A stretch of DNA of 61,101 nucleotides, taken from positions 1 to 61,101 of the forward strand of contig CAMLTW010000013.1 of NCBI GenBank assembly GCA_946486375.1, in the 5' to 3' direction. The notes under the pieces are model-generated. The model was not told the DNA's origin, did no database searches, and saw only the letters and a list, made by a program, of their open reading frames with translations. Source of the DNA: an uncultured Rikenellaceae bacterium. GTDB taxonomy: Bacteria; Bacteroidota; Bacteroidia; Bacteroidales; Rikenellaceae. Made by a program: the position numbers and the translations under genes. Positions 25,909 through 35,714 of the stretch are shown here, one piece after another. Positions within the stretch are counted from its first letter, which is position 1. Each line of letters starts with the position of its first letter.

Positions 25909-26808
25909 ATGAATATGGAGCCGAAAAGGGCCGGTTTCGACCGGATTAAGATAGAACTGCGGGAAGTGTATGAAATCCTCGAACGGGCGGATCGGGAAAA
26001 CGAACTGTCGGCCATCGAACGGGACATCGCTTTGGAACGGTTGAGAGGAATTTACGGGATGCTGAAAACCGCGACCGTTTCGGAACACGAAGCGGATCGG
26101 GAGAGCGTAGGCGAGTGCAATGCGCTGCCGAAAGCCATCGTGACGGAAAGTAAGGAAGCGGAAAGACCTGTGCGAAAAAGTGAAATCGAGTTCGTGGGAA
26201 GAGCCGTGCTGCCGGAGGACGAGATTCCCTTCTCGGTGAATCGGCCCTGGGACAAGCGCGTGATCGATTCTCTGTACGGGGATGGGGAGGCATGCCGGAA
26301 AAACGATCCGGGCGAGGGCCGACCGACGGGCGGTGCATACGTGGTTCCGGAAGAGGTTCCGGAGACGGAAACACCGCAATCCGGGGAACCCGCTTCGGTT
26401 GCGTTTGGGGCGCGGGCGGAGGATGTGTCGGGAGCGGATGCGGTGAGTTCCGGCACCGATGGAGCGAAAGGAACGAGGGTGCTGGGAGAAGTAATGGCCG
26501 GGAACAACCGGCAGACGGTATTGAATGAGGCGGTCTCCGGGAAGGACAATCGTCCCGATTTGGCTTCCGTTCTGTCGTCCCGAACGGTGTCCGACGTTCG
26601 GAAATCCATCGGGATCAACGACCGCTTTCTGTTGATGCGCGATTTGTTCGGAAACGACTCCGCACTTTATGATCGGACGATGGATGCCCTGAACGGGTGC
26701 GGGAGTTTCGAGGATGCGTGTATTTATTTGCAGGAGAATTTCGTATTCGATCCGGAGCGGGAAGGGATAAAATTGCTGGTGTCCCTTTTGGAACGGAAAT
26801 TCAGTTAG
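25909..26808 (+). CDS. Conserved Bacteroidales protein of unknown function
   Basis: A 299-residue protein I recognise only as a Bacteroidales family. The first 55 residues are helical and charged (RIKIELREVYEILERADRENELSAIERDIALERLRGIY). A long, variable, probably disordered middle rich in E, G, P, S and V follows. The conserved part is the last 75 residues: SDVRKSIGINDRFLLMRDLFGNDSALYDRTMDAL and FEDACIYLQENFVFDPE. There is no signal peptide or membrane segment. It is 23 bases upstream of rsmI and has its own promoter, so the two are probably co-transcribed. No function is proposed. Confidence 0.8.
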   Translation: MNMEPKRAGFDRIKIELREVYEILERADRENELSAIERDIALERLRGIYGMLKTATVSEHEADRESVGECNALPKAIVTESKEAERPVRKSEIEFVGRAVLPEDEIPFSVNRPWDKRVIDSLYGDGEACRKNDPGEGRPTGGAYVVPEEVPETETPQSGEPASVAFGARAEDVSGADAVSSGTDGAKGTRVLGEVMAGNNRQTVLNEAVSGKDNRPDLASVLSSRTVSDVRKSIGINDRFLLMRDLFGNDSALYDRTMDALNGCGSFEDACIYLQENFVFDPEREGIKLLVSLLERKFS

Positions 26809-26831
26809 CGGTTTTACGATAAGAAACGGTC

Positions 26832-27536
26832 ATGCCCAAGCTTTATATCGTGCCTACGCCCATCGGCAATCTGGAAGACATCACCCTGCGGGCCGTCCGC
26901 ATTTTGCGGGAGGCGGATGCGGTGCTGGCCGAAGATACCCGCACGACCGGGTTTTTGCTGAAACACCTGGGGATCGAGGATAAAAAGTTGTTTTCCCATC
27001 ACAAGTTCAACGAACACCAGACCGTCGAGCTGGTGGCGCAGCGGATCGCCGCCGGAGAAACCGTGGCGCTGGTTTCCGATGCCGGTACGCCGGGGATTTC
27101 CGATCCGGGATTCCTGCTGGTGCGAACTTGCGTGGAACGGGGGATCGAGGTGGAGACGCTGCCGGGCGCCACGGCGTTCGTGCCCGCACTGGTGAACAGT
27201 GGTTTCCCGTGCGACCGGTTTTGTTTCGAGGGATTCCTGCCTCAGAAGAAAGGAAAGCGGAAACGGGTGCTGGCTTTGGCGGAGGAAGAGCGCACGATGA
27301 TATTTTACGAGTCTCCGTACCGGGTGGTGAAGACGCTGGAACTTTTCGCCGAAGTGTTCGGCCCGGAAAGGCCGGTTGCGGTATCGCGCGAGCTGACGAA
27401 GGTATATGAGGAAACGGTGAGGGGAACGTTGGAGGAGGTGCTGTCGCATTTTCGGGAGCGGGAGCCGAAGGGAGAATTCGTGATCGTGCTGGCGGGCCGG
27501 CCGAAAAAGACGAAGGACGTTCCAACCGACGAATGA
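26832..27536 (+). CDS. rsmI: 16S rRNA (cytidine-1402 2'-O)-methyltransferase
   Basis: A 234-residue SAM-dependent enzyme that methylates the ribose of C1402 in the decoding centre of 16S rRNA, together with RsmH. The tetrapyrrole-methylase fold is clear: KLYIVPTPIGNLEDITLRA at the start, VLAEDTRTTGFLLKHLGI, VALVSDAGTPGISDPGFLLV (SAM-binding), PGATAFVPALVNSGFPCDRFCFEGFLP and EFVIVLAG. It lacks the C-terminal helical extension of E. coli RsmI, as is common in this phylum. It lies between the 25909 gene and a DUF389 protein, seven bases before the latter. Confidence 0.95.
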   Translation: MPKLYIVPTPIGNLEDITLRAVRILREADAVLAEDTRTTGFLLKHLGIEDKKLFSHHKFNEHQTVELVAQRIAAGETVALVSDAGTPGISDPGFLLVRTCVERGIEVETLPGATAFVPALVNSGFPCDRFCFEGFLPQKKGKRKRVLALAEEERTMIFYESPYRVVKTLELFAEVFGPERPVAVSRELTKVYEETVRGTLEEVLSHFREREPKGEFVIVLAGRPKKTKDVPTDE

Positions 27537-27543
27537 AAAAAGA

Positions 27544-28905
27544 ATGGAAGAGGATAAGAAGAAACACGGGTTCAGCGGTGCGCACCTGCGCCGCTTCCTG
27601 CAGGAAAAATTCAATCTGGACGAGGACAAGGCTTCCCAGGAGGAAGTCATGGAGAACGTCCGGAAAGGGGTGGAATTCAAAGGCACCAATCTGTGGGTGC
27701 TCATATTCGCCACCTTTGTCGCTTCGCTGGGGCTGAACGTCAATTCGGCGGCGGTCATCATCGGAGCCATGCTCATTTCCCCGCTGATGGGGCCGATCAT
27801 GGGGATCGGACTTTCGCTCGGCATCAACGATTTCGAGCTGATGAAGCGTTCGGTCAAGAACTTCGGGTTCATGGTGCTGATGGGGATTCTGACCTCCACG
27901 CTGTATTTTTTCATCAGTCCGCTCAGCAATGCCCAGAGCGAACTGCTGGCCCGGACGGTGCCCACCACGTACGATGTGTTGATCGCGTTTTTCGGCGGTC
28001 TGGCCGGGATCGTGGCCCAGTCGCGCAAGGACCGGACGTCTACGGTGATTCCGGGCGTGGCTATCGCCACCGCCCTGATGCCGCCGCTTTGTACGGCGGG
28101 TTTCGGATTGGCTACCGGGCAGCTGCGCTATTTCATCGGAGCTTTCTACCTGTTTCTCATCAACACGGTTTTCATCGCCTTCGCCACCTTTTTCGTGGTG
28201 CGCTTCCTGAAATACCGGAAGAAAGTTTTTTTGGACAAACGCCGGGAAACGAAAGTGCGCAGGTACATGTCCATCATTTTGTTCGCCACTTTCGTGCCGA
28301 GCGTCATCGTGGGGTACCGCCTGATCCGCCGGACGATTTTCGACAGCAACGCCGACCGTTTCGTGTCGCAGGTGGTGAAATTCGAAAAATCCCAGGTGAT
28401 CGACTATCGGAAGGAGTACCATCGGAAAGGGAGCCGGCTGGAACTGATTCTGGTCGGCGATCCCGTTTCGCAGGATGCCATCGACAACATTCGGGCGCAG
28501 CTGCCCAACTACAACCTGGAGCGTACGATATTGACCGTGAGGCAGCCGACCGCATCCGACAACATCAGTTTCAGCACCCTGCAGGAAAACATGGATCAGG
28601 TGCTCTCGGAAAAGAATCGGAGAATCGCCGAACTGGAGTCCGTGGTGGATCGTTATACGTCCGATACGATTCCCTGCATGGCCATTTCGAAGGAACTGTC
28701 CGCCCTTTCCGGAAACGTGGCCAACGTGGCCATTTCCCGCAGCATCGTTTACAGTCCGAAGGGAGCCGTACAGGACACCGTGCTGCTGTGCATGGTGAGG
28801 CTGGCGGACGGACACCGGAAACTGAACGACAAGGATCGGACGGTGATCGAGAACTGGCTGCGGGCGCGTACCGATACGCGGAACATCAAGCTGTACGTGG
28901 AGTAA
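27544..28905 (+). CDS. DUF389/TIGR00341-family integral membrane protein
   Basis: A 453-residue inner-membrane protein of unknown function. An N-terminal cytosolic helix region (about 1-45) precedes six or so membrane segments. The signature segments are NVNSAAVIIGAMLISPLMGP, FFGGLAGIVAQSRKDRTSTV and GVAIATALMPPLCTAGFGLA, with small-residue-rich helices as in transporters or channels. The last 170 residues are soluble and mixed alpha/beta, with a helical segment RIAELESVVDRY, then a beta-rich end. It starts seven bases after rsmI. Members are often annotated as hydrophobic proteins without a substrate. Confidence 0.88.
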   Translation: MEEDKKKHGFSGAHLRRFLQEKFNLDEDKASQEEVMENVRKGVEFKGTNLWVLIFATFVASLGLNVNSAAVIIGAMLISPLMGPIMGIGLSLGINDFELMKRSVKNFGFMVLMGILTSTLYFFISPLSNAQSELLARTVPTTYDVLIAFFGGLAGIVAQSRKDRTSTVIPGVAIATALMPPLCTAGFGLATGQLRYFIGAFYLFLINTVFIAFATFFVVRFLKYRKKVFLDKRRETKVRRYMSIILFATFVPSVIVGYRLIRRTIFDSNADRFVSQVVKFEKSQVIDYRKEYHRKGSRLELILVGDPVSQDAIDNIRAQLPNYNLERTILTVRQPTASDNISFSTLQENMDQVLSEKNRRIAELESVVDRYTSDTIPCMAISKELSALSGNVANVAISRSIVYSPKGAVQDTVLLCMVRLADGHRKLNDKDRTVIENWLRARTDTRNIKLYVE

Positions 28906-29006
28906 GGAGACAGGGGACAGGGCATTTTTATGAGGGAAGAAACCGCCGGAACGGGAAGACGGATGCGGAACGATCCGTGACCCGACCGGATAAAATACAT
29001 CGGATT

Positions 29007-31829
29007 ATGCGGTTACTGTGTTCATTATTTCTTCTTTTCCTGCCCGGAGCCCTGTTTTCGCAGGAATCGGAACGCATTTACCTTTCGGGGACGGGGCTGG
29101 GCGACACGAAAACGTGGGAATTCTATTGCACGGAAGGAATGCGCAGCGGGGCGTGGAGTACCATTGAAGTGCCTTCGCAGTGGGAATTGCAGGGCTTCGG
29201 TAGCTATTGCTACGGCCGGTGGTACAAAGACCCCGCCATCGAACATCCGCCCCGCGAGAAAGGGATTTACCGCCGTTCTTTCGATGTCCCGGCTTCCTGG
29301 CGGGGCAAGTCCGTACGCATCGTTTTCGAGGGCGTGATGACCGACACGGAAGTCAGGATTAACGGTCGGCTCGCCGGGGCGGTTCATCGGGGCGGTTTCA
29401 ACGAGTTTGCATATGAGGTGGCTCCCCTGCTCCGGTACGGAAGCAAAAACCGGATCGAAGTCACCGTCAGCAAGGAATCATCCGATAAATCGGTGAATGC
29501 CGCAGAACGCAAGGCGGACTGGTGGATATTCGGCGGAATTTACCGCCCGGTCTACCTGGAATCGAAACCGCCGGTGCACATCGAACGGCTCGCTCTCGAC
29601 CCGAAGGCCGACGGTTCCCTCAGGGCGGTCGTCTACACCACGGCTTTGGAGGAAGGGCATACCCTCACGCTGGCGCTCGACGGAAAGGAAAACCGTTCGC
29701 AGGCGGTCGGCGCGGGGAGCAGGCATGAGGCGAACGCGGTTTGGGAAGGAATCCGGGCCTGGAATCCGGAGCAACCGACGCTTTATACGCTGACCGTCAC
29801 CCTGCGCGACCGGAAAGGCAGGCCCCTGCATAGCGTGTCGGAACGGATCGGTTTCCGTACCGTGGAATTGCGCGAACGCGACGGGCTGTATGTGAACGGG
29901 ACGAAAGTCGTGTTGAAAGGGATCAACCGTCATTCGTTCCATCCCGACGGCGGACGCACTACCAATCGCGAAATCAGCCTGTGCGACGGGAAGCTCATCA
30001 AGGAGATGAACATGAATGCCGTGCGCGTGCATTATGCGCCCGACCGACATTTTCTGGATGTTTGCGATTCGCTCGGGATCTTCGTGATCGACGAACTGGC
30101 CGGATGGCAGAACGCTTATTCCACGAAGGCGGGGCGTCCGTTGCAGGAGGAGTTCGTCGCTCGCGATGTGAACCATCCCTGCGTGATCATGTGGAGCAAC
30201 GGGAACGAGGGCGGGTGGAACAGCGCTCTCGACGCCCGTTTCGCCCGGCTCGATCCGCAGGGGCGTCACGTCATCCATCCGTGGGCCGATTTCGGGGCGC
30301 TCGATACCCATCATTATCCGGCTTACCAGACGGGGGTGGCACGGTTTACCAACGGGTACAAACTCTTTATGCCTACCGAGTTCATGCATGGCACCTACGA
30401 TCAGGGACATGGAGCCGGGCTGGAGGATTTCTGGGAGAAGTATACGGCGCATCCGCTTTTCGTGGGCGGTTTCATGTGGGATTTTTCCGACAATGCCGTG
30501 CGGCGTACCGATCGGGGCGGAGCGCTCGATTCCGACGGTTCCAACGGGGCTGACGGAATCCTCGGCCCGTATCGGGAAAAGGAAGGAAGTTATTATGCCG
30601 TGCGGGACATCTGGGCTCCGGTGCAGTTCGAGAATCTGATGATTACCCCTTCTTTCCGGGGGGATATACGGGTGTCGAACCGTTATCTGTTCACCGATCT
30701 GTCGGCCTGCTCGGCCCGGTACCGTGTTTTGAGGGCCGCCCCTCCGCATAGCGGTGCTTCGGTCGAAGCGGTAGCCGAAGGGGAGATGAACCTGCCTGCT
30801 CTGGCTCCGCAGTGTTCGGGGTATGCTCATTTCGACTTGCCTAAGGGATTCTTTCGGGGAGATATCTTGGAAATCACCGTCTTTCATCCTTCGGGCGAAC
30901 CTTGCGTCACCCGTACCTGGCCCATACGCTATGCCGGAGAATATGCGGTGGAAGCGCTGGCTTCGGCGGTTCCGTCGGACGGTGCGCGTCTGGAAGTGCA
31001 GGAGGAAAGAGTTATTCTTTCTGCCGGAGACGTGTCCGTGGCTTTTTCCGCTGAAACCGGACGGATCGTGGATGTCCGTAACCGGGCGGGGATCGTGTCG
31101 TTGAGCGGAGGGCCGGAGCCGGTGGGGATGAATGCGCGGCTGCGGAATGTCGCCCCGCGGATGGAGGGCGACAAGGCTGTGTTTACGGTTTTCTATGCGG
31201 GGGCCGTCGATTCGATCCGCTGGGAGATGGACGGAACCGGGCTGCTCTCGATGGATGCTCTGACGCTCGACCGGGCATCGGGAGGGGAAGGGTTCGACGA
31301 TGCGCTGACCGATGAAAACATCCTCAATTTCGGGTTCACCTTTTCGTACCCGGAAGAACGGGTGCGGGGCGTGAAGTGGTTCGGACACGGGCCTTATCGC
31401 GTGTGGAAGAACCGGATTCGAGGCACTAATTATGGCGTCTGGGAGAAAGCCTACAACGATACGCAGACCGGCGCCGCGTACGATCGTCTCGTTTATCCCG
31501 AATTCAAGGGATATCATGCGAATCTGTACTGGGCAACGTTGCGCACTTCGGAATCCGATTTTACGGTCTACAGCGCGTCCGATGGTGTTTATCTGCGGCT
31601 CTATACCCCGCGGGAACCCTCGGACAATAAGGCGCATGCCGCCTACCCGGAGTTTCCGGCGGGAGACATTTCATTTCTGTACGAAATTCCGGCCATTCGC
31701 TGCTTCAAGCCGATCGAACACCACGGCCCCCGGAGCCAGCCCGGAAATATCCGCATCAAGAAGGGAGACGAAGGGATTCGGATGCGCCTGGTTTTCGATT
31801 TTCGGGCCGGAGCTTCGGGACGTCCGTAA
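29007..31829 (+). CDS. Beta-galactosidase, glycoside hydrolase family 2
   Basis: A 940-residue exported enzyme. Residues 1-18 are a signal peptide (LLFLPGALFSQ). Domains in GH2 order: a jelly-roll sugar-binding domain (WELQGFGSYCYGRWYKDP, GGFNEFAYEV), immunoglobulin-like domains, a TIM barrel, another Ig-like domain, and a C-terminal beta-galactosidase small-chain domain (WFGHGPYRVWKNRIRG). The acid/base glutamate is in MWSNGNEGGWN and the nucleophile in LFMPTEFMHG. The frame continues upstream to 27693 without a stop, but that part is the complement of another frame of the DUF389 gene; the signal peptide fixes the start. The substrate is inferred as beta-galactosides in host or plant glycans. 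It is not in a SusCD cluster. Confidence 0.93.
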   Translation: MRLLCSLFLLFLPGALFSQESERIYLSGTGLGDTKTWEFYCTEGMRSGAWSTIEVPSQWELQGFGSYCYGRWYKDPAIEHPPREKGIYRRSFDVPASWRGKSVRIVFEGVMTDTEVRINGRLAGAVHRGGFNEFAYEVAPLLRYGSKNRIEVTVSKESSDKSVNAAERKADWWIFGGIYRPVYLESKPPVHIERLALDPKADGSLRAVVYTTALEEGHTLTLALDGKENRSQAVGAGSRHEANAVWEGIRAWNPEQPTLYTLTVTLRDRKGRPLHSVSERIGFRTVELRERDGLYVNGTKVVLKGINRHSFHPDGGRTTNREISLCDGKLIKEMNMNAVRVHYAPDRHFLDVCDSLGIFVIDELAGWQNAYSTKAGRPLQEEFVARDVNHPCVIMWSNGNEGGWNSALDARFARLDPQGRHVIHPWADFGALDTHHYPAYQTGVARFTNGYKLFMPTEFMHGTYDQGHGAGLEDFWEKYTAHPLFVGGFMWDFSDNAVRRTDRGGALDSDGSNGADGILGPYREKEGSYYAVRDIWAPVQFENLMITPSFRGDIRVSNRYLFTDLSACSARYRVLRAAPPHSGASVEAVAEGEMNLPALAPQCSGYAHFDLPKGFFRGDILEITVFHPSGEPCVTRTWPIRYAGEYAVEALASAVPSDGARLEVQEERVILSAGDVSVAFSAETGRIVDVRNRAGIVSLSGGPEPVGMNARLRNVAPRMEGDKAVFTVFYAGAVDSIRWEMDGTGLLSMDALTLDRASGGEGFDDALTDENILNFGFTFSYPEERVRGVKWFGHGPYRVWKNRIRGTNYGVWEKAYNDTQTGAAYDRLVYPEFKGYHANLYWATLRTSESDFTVYSASDGVYLRLYTPREPSDNKAHAAYPEFPAGDISFLYEIPAIRCFKPIEHHGPRSQPGNIRIKKGDEGIRMRLVFDFRAGASGRP

Positions 31830-31952
31830 GGAGCAAGAGACGGGATCGGGCTTTTTGTCCGACATTGCCCGGTAGGATGGGACGGAACGCCTGTTCGGTG
31901 AAATCGCAGGCCGGAAAGCGTTTCGCACGTGCCGATAATGAAAAGAATTTCG

Positions 31953-31960
31953 TATTTTTG
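31953..31960 (+). promoter_or_regulatory. Promoter -7 element of ychF
   Basis: TATTTTTG is a perfect TAnnTTTG, 61 bases before the ychF start. No clear -33. Confidence 0.5.
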
Positions 31961-32021
31961 CGAGCCTGTTTTCCCCGAACCGGGAACGGGATGTTGCGAA
32001 TAACCATATACCAGAGATCGA

Positions 32022-33122
32022 ATGGCTTTACAATGCGGAATCGTGGGGTTGCCCAACGTCGGGAAATCGACCCTTTTCAACTGTTTGTCGAATGCGAAGG
32101 CTCAGGCCGCCAATTTCCCGTTCTGTACCATCGAACCCAACGTGGGGGTGATTACCGTGCCGGACGAACGGCTGATCAAACTGGCGGAGATCGACAAGCC
32201 CAAGCGGGTGATTCCCACGACCATCGAGATCGTGGACATCGCGGGGCTGGTCAAGGGAGCTTCGAAGGGCGAAGGGCTGGGTAACAAGTTCCTGGCGAAC
32301 ATCCGGGAAACGGACGCCATCATCCACGTGCTGCGGTGTTTCGAGAACGGGAACATCACCCACGTGGACGGAAGCATCGACCCGGTGCGGGACAAGGAGA
32401 TCATCGACACCGAATTGCAGTTGAAAGACCTGGAAACCGTGGAGGGTCGGATCGCCAAGGTGCAGAAGCAGGCTCAGTCGGGCGGCGACAAGGGGGCCAA
32501 GCGGCTGTACGAAATTCTGGTGCAGTACCAGAAGGCGCTCGGAGCGGGAAAATCGGCCCGTACCGTGGAGCTGGATCGGGAAGACCGCAAACTGGTTTAC
32601 GATCTGCACCTGCTGACCGATAAACCGGTACTCTACGTTTGCAACGTGGACGAGGCGAGCGCCGCAGGCGGAAACGCCTACGTGGATGCCGTGCGGGAAG
32701 CGATCCGGGACGAGAACGCGGAACTGCTGGTGGTGGCCGCCGCGACCGAAGCCGACATCGCGGAACTGGAAACCTACGAGGAACGGCAGATGTTTCTGGA
32801 AGAAATCGGTTTGAAGGAGTCCGGCGTGAACCGGCTGATCACTTCGGCCTATAAATTGCTGAACCTCGAGACGTATTTCACCACCGGCCCGGACGAAACC
32901 CGGGCGTGGACGTATGCCAGGGGAACGAAAGCGCCTCAGGCGGCGGGGATCATCCATACCGACTTCGAGCGGGGTTTTATCCGGGCGGAGGTCATCAAGT
33001 ACGAGGACTATGTGCGGCTGGGTTCCGAGGCGGCCTGCCGGGAGAACGGCAAGATTTCGGTGGAAGGGAAGGAGTATGTGGTGCAGGACGGGGACATCAT
33101 GCATTTCCGCTTCAACGTATAG
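32022..33122 (+). CDS. ychF: YchF/OLA1-family P-loop ATPase
   Basis: A 366-residue ribosome-associated P-loop protein implicated in translation and oxidative-stress control. Walker [10 protein letters not shown] starts at residue 9; the switch region [14 protein letters not shown] and Walker [21 protein letters not shown] follow. The base-specificity motif reads CNVDE instead of NKxD, the family hallmark of ATP rather than GTP use. A coiled-coil arm (residues about 130-200, [18 protein letters not shown]) and a C-terminal TGS domain ([19 protein letters not shown]) complete it. It is monocistronic, with a TATTTTTG promoter upstream. Confidence 0.96.
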   Translation: MALQCGIVGLPNVGKSTLFNCLSNAKAQAANFPFCTIEPNVGVITVPDERLIKLAEIDKPKRVIPTTIEIVDIAGLVKGASKGEGLGNKFLANIRETDAIIHVLRCFENGNITHVDGSIDPVRDKEIIDTELQLKDLETVEGRIAKVQKQAQSGGDKGAKRLYEILVQYQKALGAGKSARTVELDREDRKLVYDLHLLTDKPVLYVCNVDEASAAGGNAYVDAVREAIRDENAELLVVAAATEADIAELETYEERQMFLEEIGLKESGVNRLITSAYKLLNLETYFTTGPDETRAWTYARGTKAPQAAGIIHTDFERGFIRAEVIKYEDYVRLGSEAACRENGKISVEGKEYVVQDGDIMHFRFNV

Positions 33123-33180
33123 CGGAAACGGGCGGTTCGTTTTCCCGGAAAGACTATTCATGAACTAAAATATCGGTCGT

Positions 33181-33918
33181 ATGAAAAATTCAACGTGGTA
33201 CACTGCCGCCGCCGTATTCCTGACGGTGATCGTAGGCGCCCTGATCCTGGGGAAGGCCTATAATTACAAATACGATTTTCAGAACGTCATTGCGGTGACG
33301 GGGCTGGGGGAACAGGAGTTCGTTTCGGATCTCATCGTCTGGAAAGGCGGTTTCAGCCAGACCAGCATTGACCTACAGGAAGCTTACCGGGCGCTCGACC
33401 GGAATCGGAATACGATCCGGAATTATCTGCTCTCCAAGGGGGTGAAGGAGGAAGAGGTCATTTTTTCCTTCGTAAACGTAAACAAGCAGACCGAACCGAT
33501 TTACGGAGCCAACGGCAATTATGCCGGTCAGCGGTTTTCCGGCTATCAGCTTTACCAGGATTTCAAGATCGAATCCACCGACGTGGCGAAAATCGAGACC
33601 CTTTCGCGGGAGATTTCGGAGCTGATCGCCAACGGCATCGCACTGGAATCCTTCAGCCCGGAATACTATTATACGAAGCTTTCCGACCTGAAGCTGGAAC
33701 TGATCACCAAGGCCACGGAAGACGCCCGGATGCGGGCGCAGGCCATCGCCGAAAAGTCCGGAACGAAATTGGGCGACCTGAAAGAAGGACGGATGGGGGT
33801 GTTCCAGATTACGGCGGCCAATTCCAACGAAGAATATTCGTGGGGCGGGAGTTACAACACCGCATCCAAAAACAAGAAAGCCAGCATCACCATGCGGCTC
33901 GAATACCATTTGAAATAA
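33181..33918 (+). CDS. SIMPL-domain (DUF541) protein, membrane-anchored
   Basis: A 245-residue protein with one N-terminal membrane helix or signal (residues about 7-25, AAAVFLTVIVGALILG) and an extracytoplasmic SIMPL/DUF541 domain. The domain begins with the typical VIAVTGLGEQEF and has alternating strands and helices ending in ITMRLEYHLK. Family members form ring assemblies (BP26/OMP28) in the periplasm, with proposed roles in stress or surface integrity; function here is not known. It lies between ychF and gltX on the same strand. Confidence 0.85.
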   Translation: MKNSTWYTAAAVFLTVIVGALILGKAYNYKYDFQNVIAVTGLGEQEFVSDLIVWKGGFSQTSIDLQEAYRALDRNRNTIRNYLLSKGVKEEEVIFSFVNVNKQTEPIYGANGNYAGQRFSGYQLYQDFKIESTDVAKIETLSREISELIANGIALESFSPEYYYTKLSDLKLELITKATEDARMRAQAIAEKSGTKLGDLKEGRMGVFQITAANSNEEYSWGGSYNTASKNKKASITMRLEYHLK

Positions 33919-33964
33919 ACGCGTTGCGGCATGGGCCGCATTTTGATCTGAAGCAAGAAGGAGC

Positions 33965-35500
33965 ATGGAAAGGAAAGTAAGGGTTCGGTTCGCCCCCAGT
34001 CCGACGGGGCCGCTGCACATCGGCGGCGTTCGGACGGCGTTGTACAATTACCTGTTCGCCCGCAAAAACGGCGGGGATTTTATCCTGCGGATCGAGGACA
34101 CCGATTCACAGCGTTTCGTGCCGGGAGCCGAGGCGTATATCAATGAAGCATTGGCGTGGTGCGGCATCAGGGCGGACGAAGGGGTGCTGGAAGGGGGGGC
34201 ATTCGCGCCTTACCGCCAGAGCGAACGACGGGAGATTTACCTGCAATACGCCTTGCAACTGGTGAATGCCGGACACGCCTATTATGCATTCGACACCCCG
34301 GAGCAGCTTAACGAAATCCGGGCGACCTATGAATTGGAAGGAGGGACGTTCGCCTACAACTACAAGGTGCGGGGACAGTTGAACAACTCCCTGAACCTTT
34401 CCGCAGCGGAAGTGACGAAGCGGATCGAACGCGGGGATCAGTGGGTGATCCGGTTCAAGATGCCGGAGGACGAGGACATCCGGATGTTCGATCTGATCCG
34501 CGGGGAAGTGGTCGTCAATTCCGCGTCGCTGGACGACAAGGTGCTTTACAAATCGACGGACAAATTGCCGACCTACCATCTGGCGAACATCGTGGACGAT
34601 CACCTGATGGAAATCACCCATGTGATCCGGGGCGAAGAATGGCTTCCTTCGCTGCCGCTCCATTACAAGCTCTACGAAGCGTTCGGCTGGAGCGATTCGC
34701 AGCCCGCGTTCGCCCATCTGCCGTTGCTGTTGAAGCCTTCGGGTGCCGGTAAGCTCAGCAAGCGGGACGGGGACAAGTTCGGTTTTCCGGTTTTTCCGCT
34801 GCGGTGGGTATCGCCGGAGACGGGCGAAGTGTCGCGGGGTTATCGGGAAGACGGTTATTTCCCGGAGGCGTTCATCAACATGCTAGCGCTGCTGGGGTGG
34901 AACCCCGGAGGGGATCGGGAAATCTTTTCGATGGACGAGTTGATCACGCTTTTTTCGCTGGAACACGTCGGCAAGTCGGGTTCCCGGTTCGATCCGGAAA
35001 AGGCGAAATGGTTCAACGCCCAATACCTGCGGATGAAAAGCGACGAGGAGTTGGCGACGCTGTACCGCCCCGTGCTGGAAGCGAAGGGCATCGAGGCCTC
35101 CGATGAAAAGGTGGCGAAGGTCTGCGGCCTGATTAAGGAAAGGGCGGCGTTCGTGTCCGATTTCTGGCCGATTTCCGCCTATTTCTTCGCGACGCCGGAG
35201 GCTTATGAGGAAAAGGCGGTCGCCAAGTTCTGGAAGGGCGACAATCCGGCTCGTCTGGCTGAACTCCGGGATGTGATCGCCGGGATCGGCGATTTTACGA
35301 AGGAGGCGATCGATAAAACGGTGCACGACTGGATTGCCGAAAAGGGCTATCCGATGGGGCAGGTGATGAACACGTTCCGGCTGGCCGTCGTGGGGGCGAG
35401 CATGGGGCCGGGCATGGCCGACATCTGCGAAGTGATCGGCAAAGATGAAACATTGCGGCGTCTGGACCGGATCGGAGAGGTAGTGCCCGTAAAGGCGTGA
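33965..35500 (+). CDS. gltX: Glutamyl-tRNA synthetase
   Basis: A 511-residue class I aminoacyl-tRNA synthetase charging tRNA-Glu. The HIGH motif is in [21 protein letters not shown] at residues 8-28; [12 protein letters not shown] is the glutamate-binding segment; the KMSKS motif reads KLSKRDGD at about 262. The C-terminal anticodon-binding helical cage is complete ([22 protein letters not shown]). The discriminating or non-discriminating type cannot be decided by eye. A clear terminator follows. Confidence 0.97.
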   Translation: MERKVRVRFAPSPTGPLHIGGVRTALYNYLFARKNGGDFILRIEDTDSQRFVPGAEAYINEALAWCGIRADEGVLEGGAFAPYRQSERREIYLQYALQLVNAGHAYYAFDTPEQLNEIRATYELEGGTFAYNYKVRGQLNNSLNLSAAEVTKRIERGDQWVIRFKMPEDEDIRMFDLIRGEVVVNSASLDDKVLYKSTDKLPTYHLANIVDDHLMEITHVIRGEEWLPSLPLHYKLYEAFGWSDSQPAFAHLPLLLKPSGAGKLSKRDGDKFGFPVFPLRWVSPETGEVSRGYREDGYFPEAFINMLALLGWNPGGDREIFSMDELITLFSLEHVGKSGSRFDPEKAKWFNAQYLRMKSDEELATLYRPVLEAKGIEASDEKVAKVCGLIKERAAFVSDFWPISAYFFATPEAYEEKAVAKFWKGDNPARLAELRDVIAGIGDFTKEAIDKTVHDWIAEKGYPMGQVMNTFRLAVVGASMGPGMADICEVIGKDETLRRLDRIGEVVPVKA

Positions 35501-35520
35501 CTGTTTGTTTGAAGCGAAAT

Positions 35521-35551
35521 AAAACCGGAAGGGGAAACCTTCCGGTTTTTT
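35521..35551 (+). terminator. Rho-independent terminator of gltX
   Basis: A 12-bp perfect stem (AAAACCGGAAGG / CCTTCCGGTTTT) with a 5-base loop and a T-tract, about 20 bases after the stop codon. Confidence 0.88.
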
Positions 35552-35660
35552 CATGGCGGTTAAAGAGACCGGGGAAAGATCGACGCAAAACGATTGCTGG
35601 TAAAAGCCGATTTAGGAAACAAGGCCACCTGACTGTTAATCAGCGGGCACTCCCCATGAA

Positions 35661-35687
35661 ACGAGGGCCGGATATTCCGACCCTCGT
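35661..35687 (-). terminator. Possible terminator of the RND efflux operon
   Basis: ACGAGGGCCGGA pairs with TCCGACCCTCGT with one mismatch across a 3-base loop, 28 bases after the tolC-like stop on the minus strand. Only three T follow, so confidence is moderate. Confidence 0.4.
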
Positions 35688-35714
35688 GCAAGTATTCTGC
35701 AGGTGAAAACCGGA

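Noticed and set aside
27693-29006. A 1378-codon open frame appears to fuse a long N-terminal part to the beta-galactosidase.
   Set aside because: The upstream part is an out-of-frame reading of the DUF389 gene; the real protein begins with a signal peptide at 29007.
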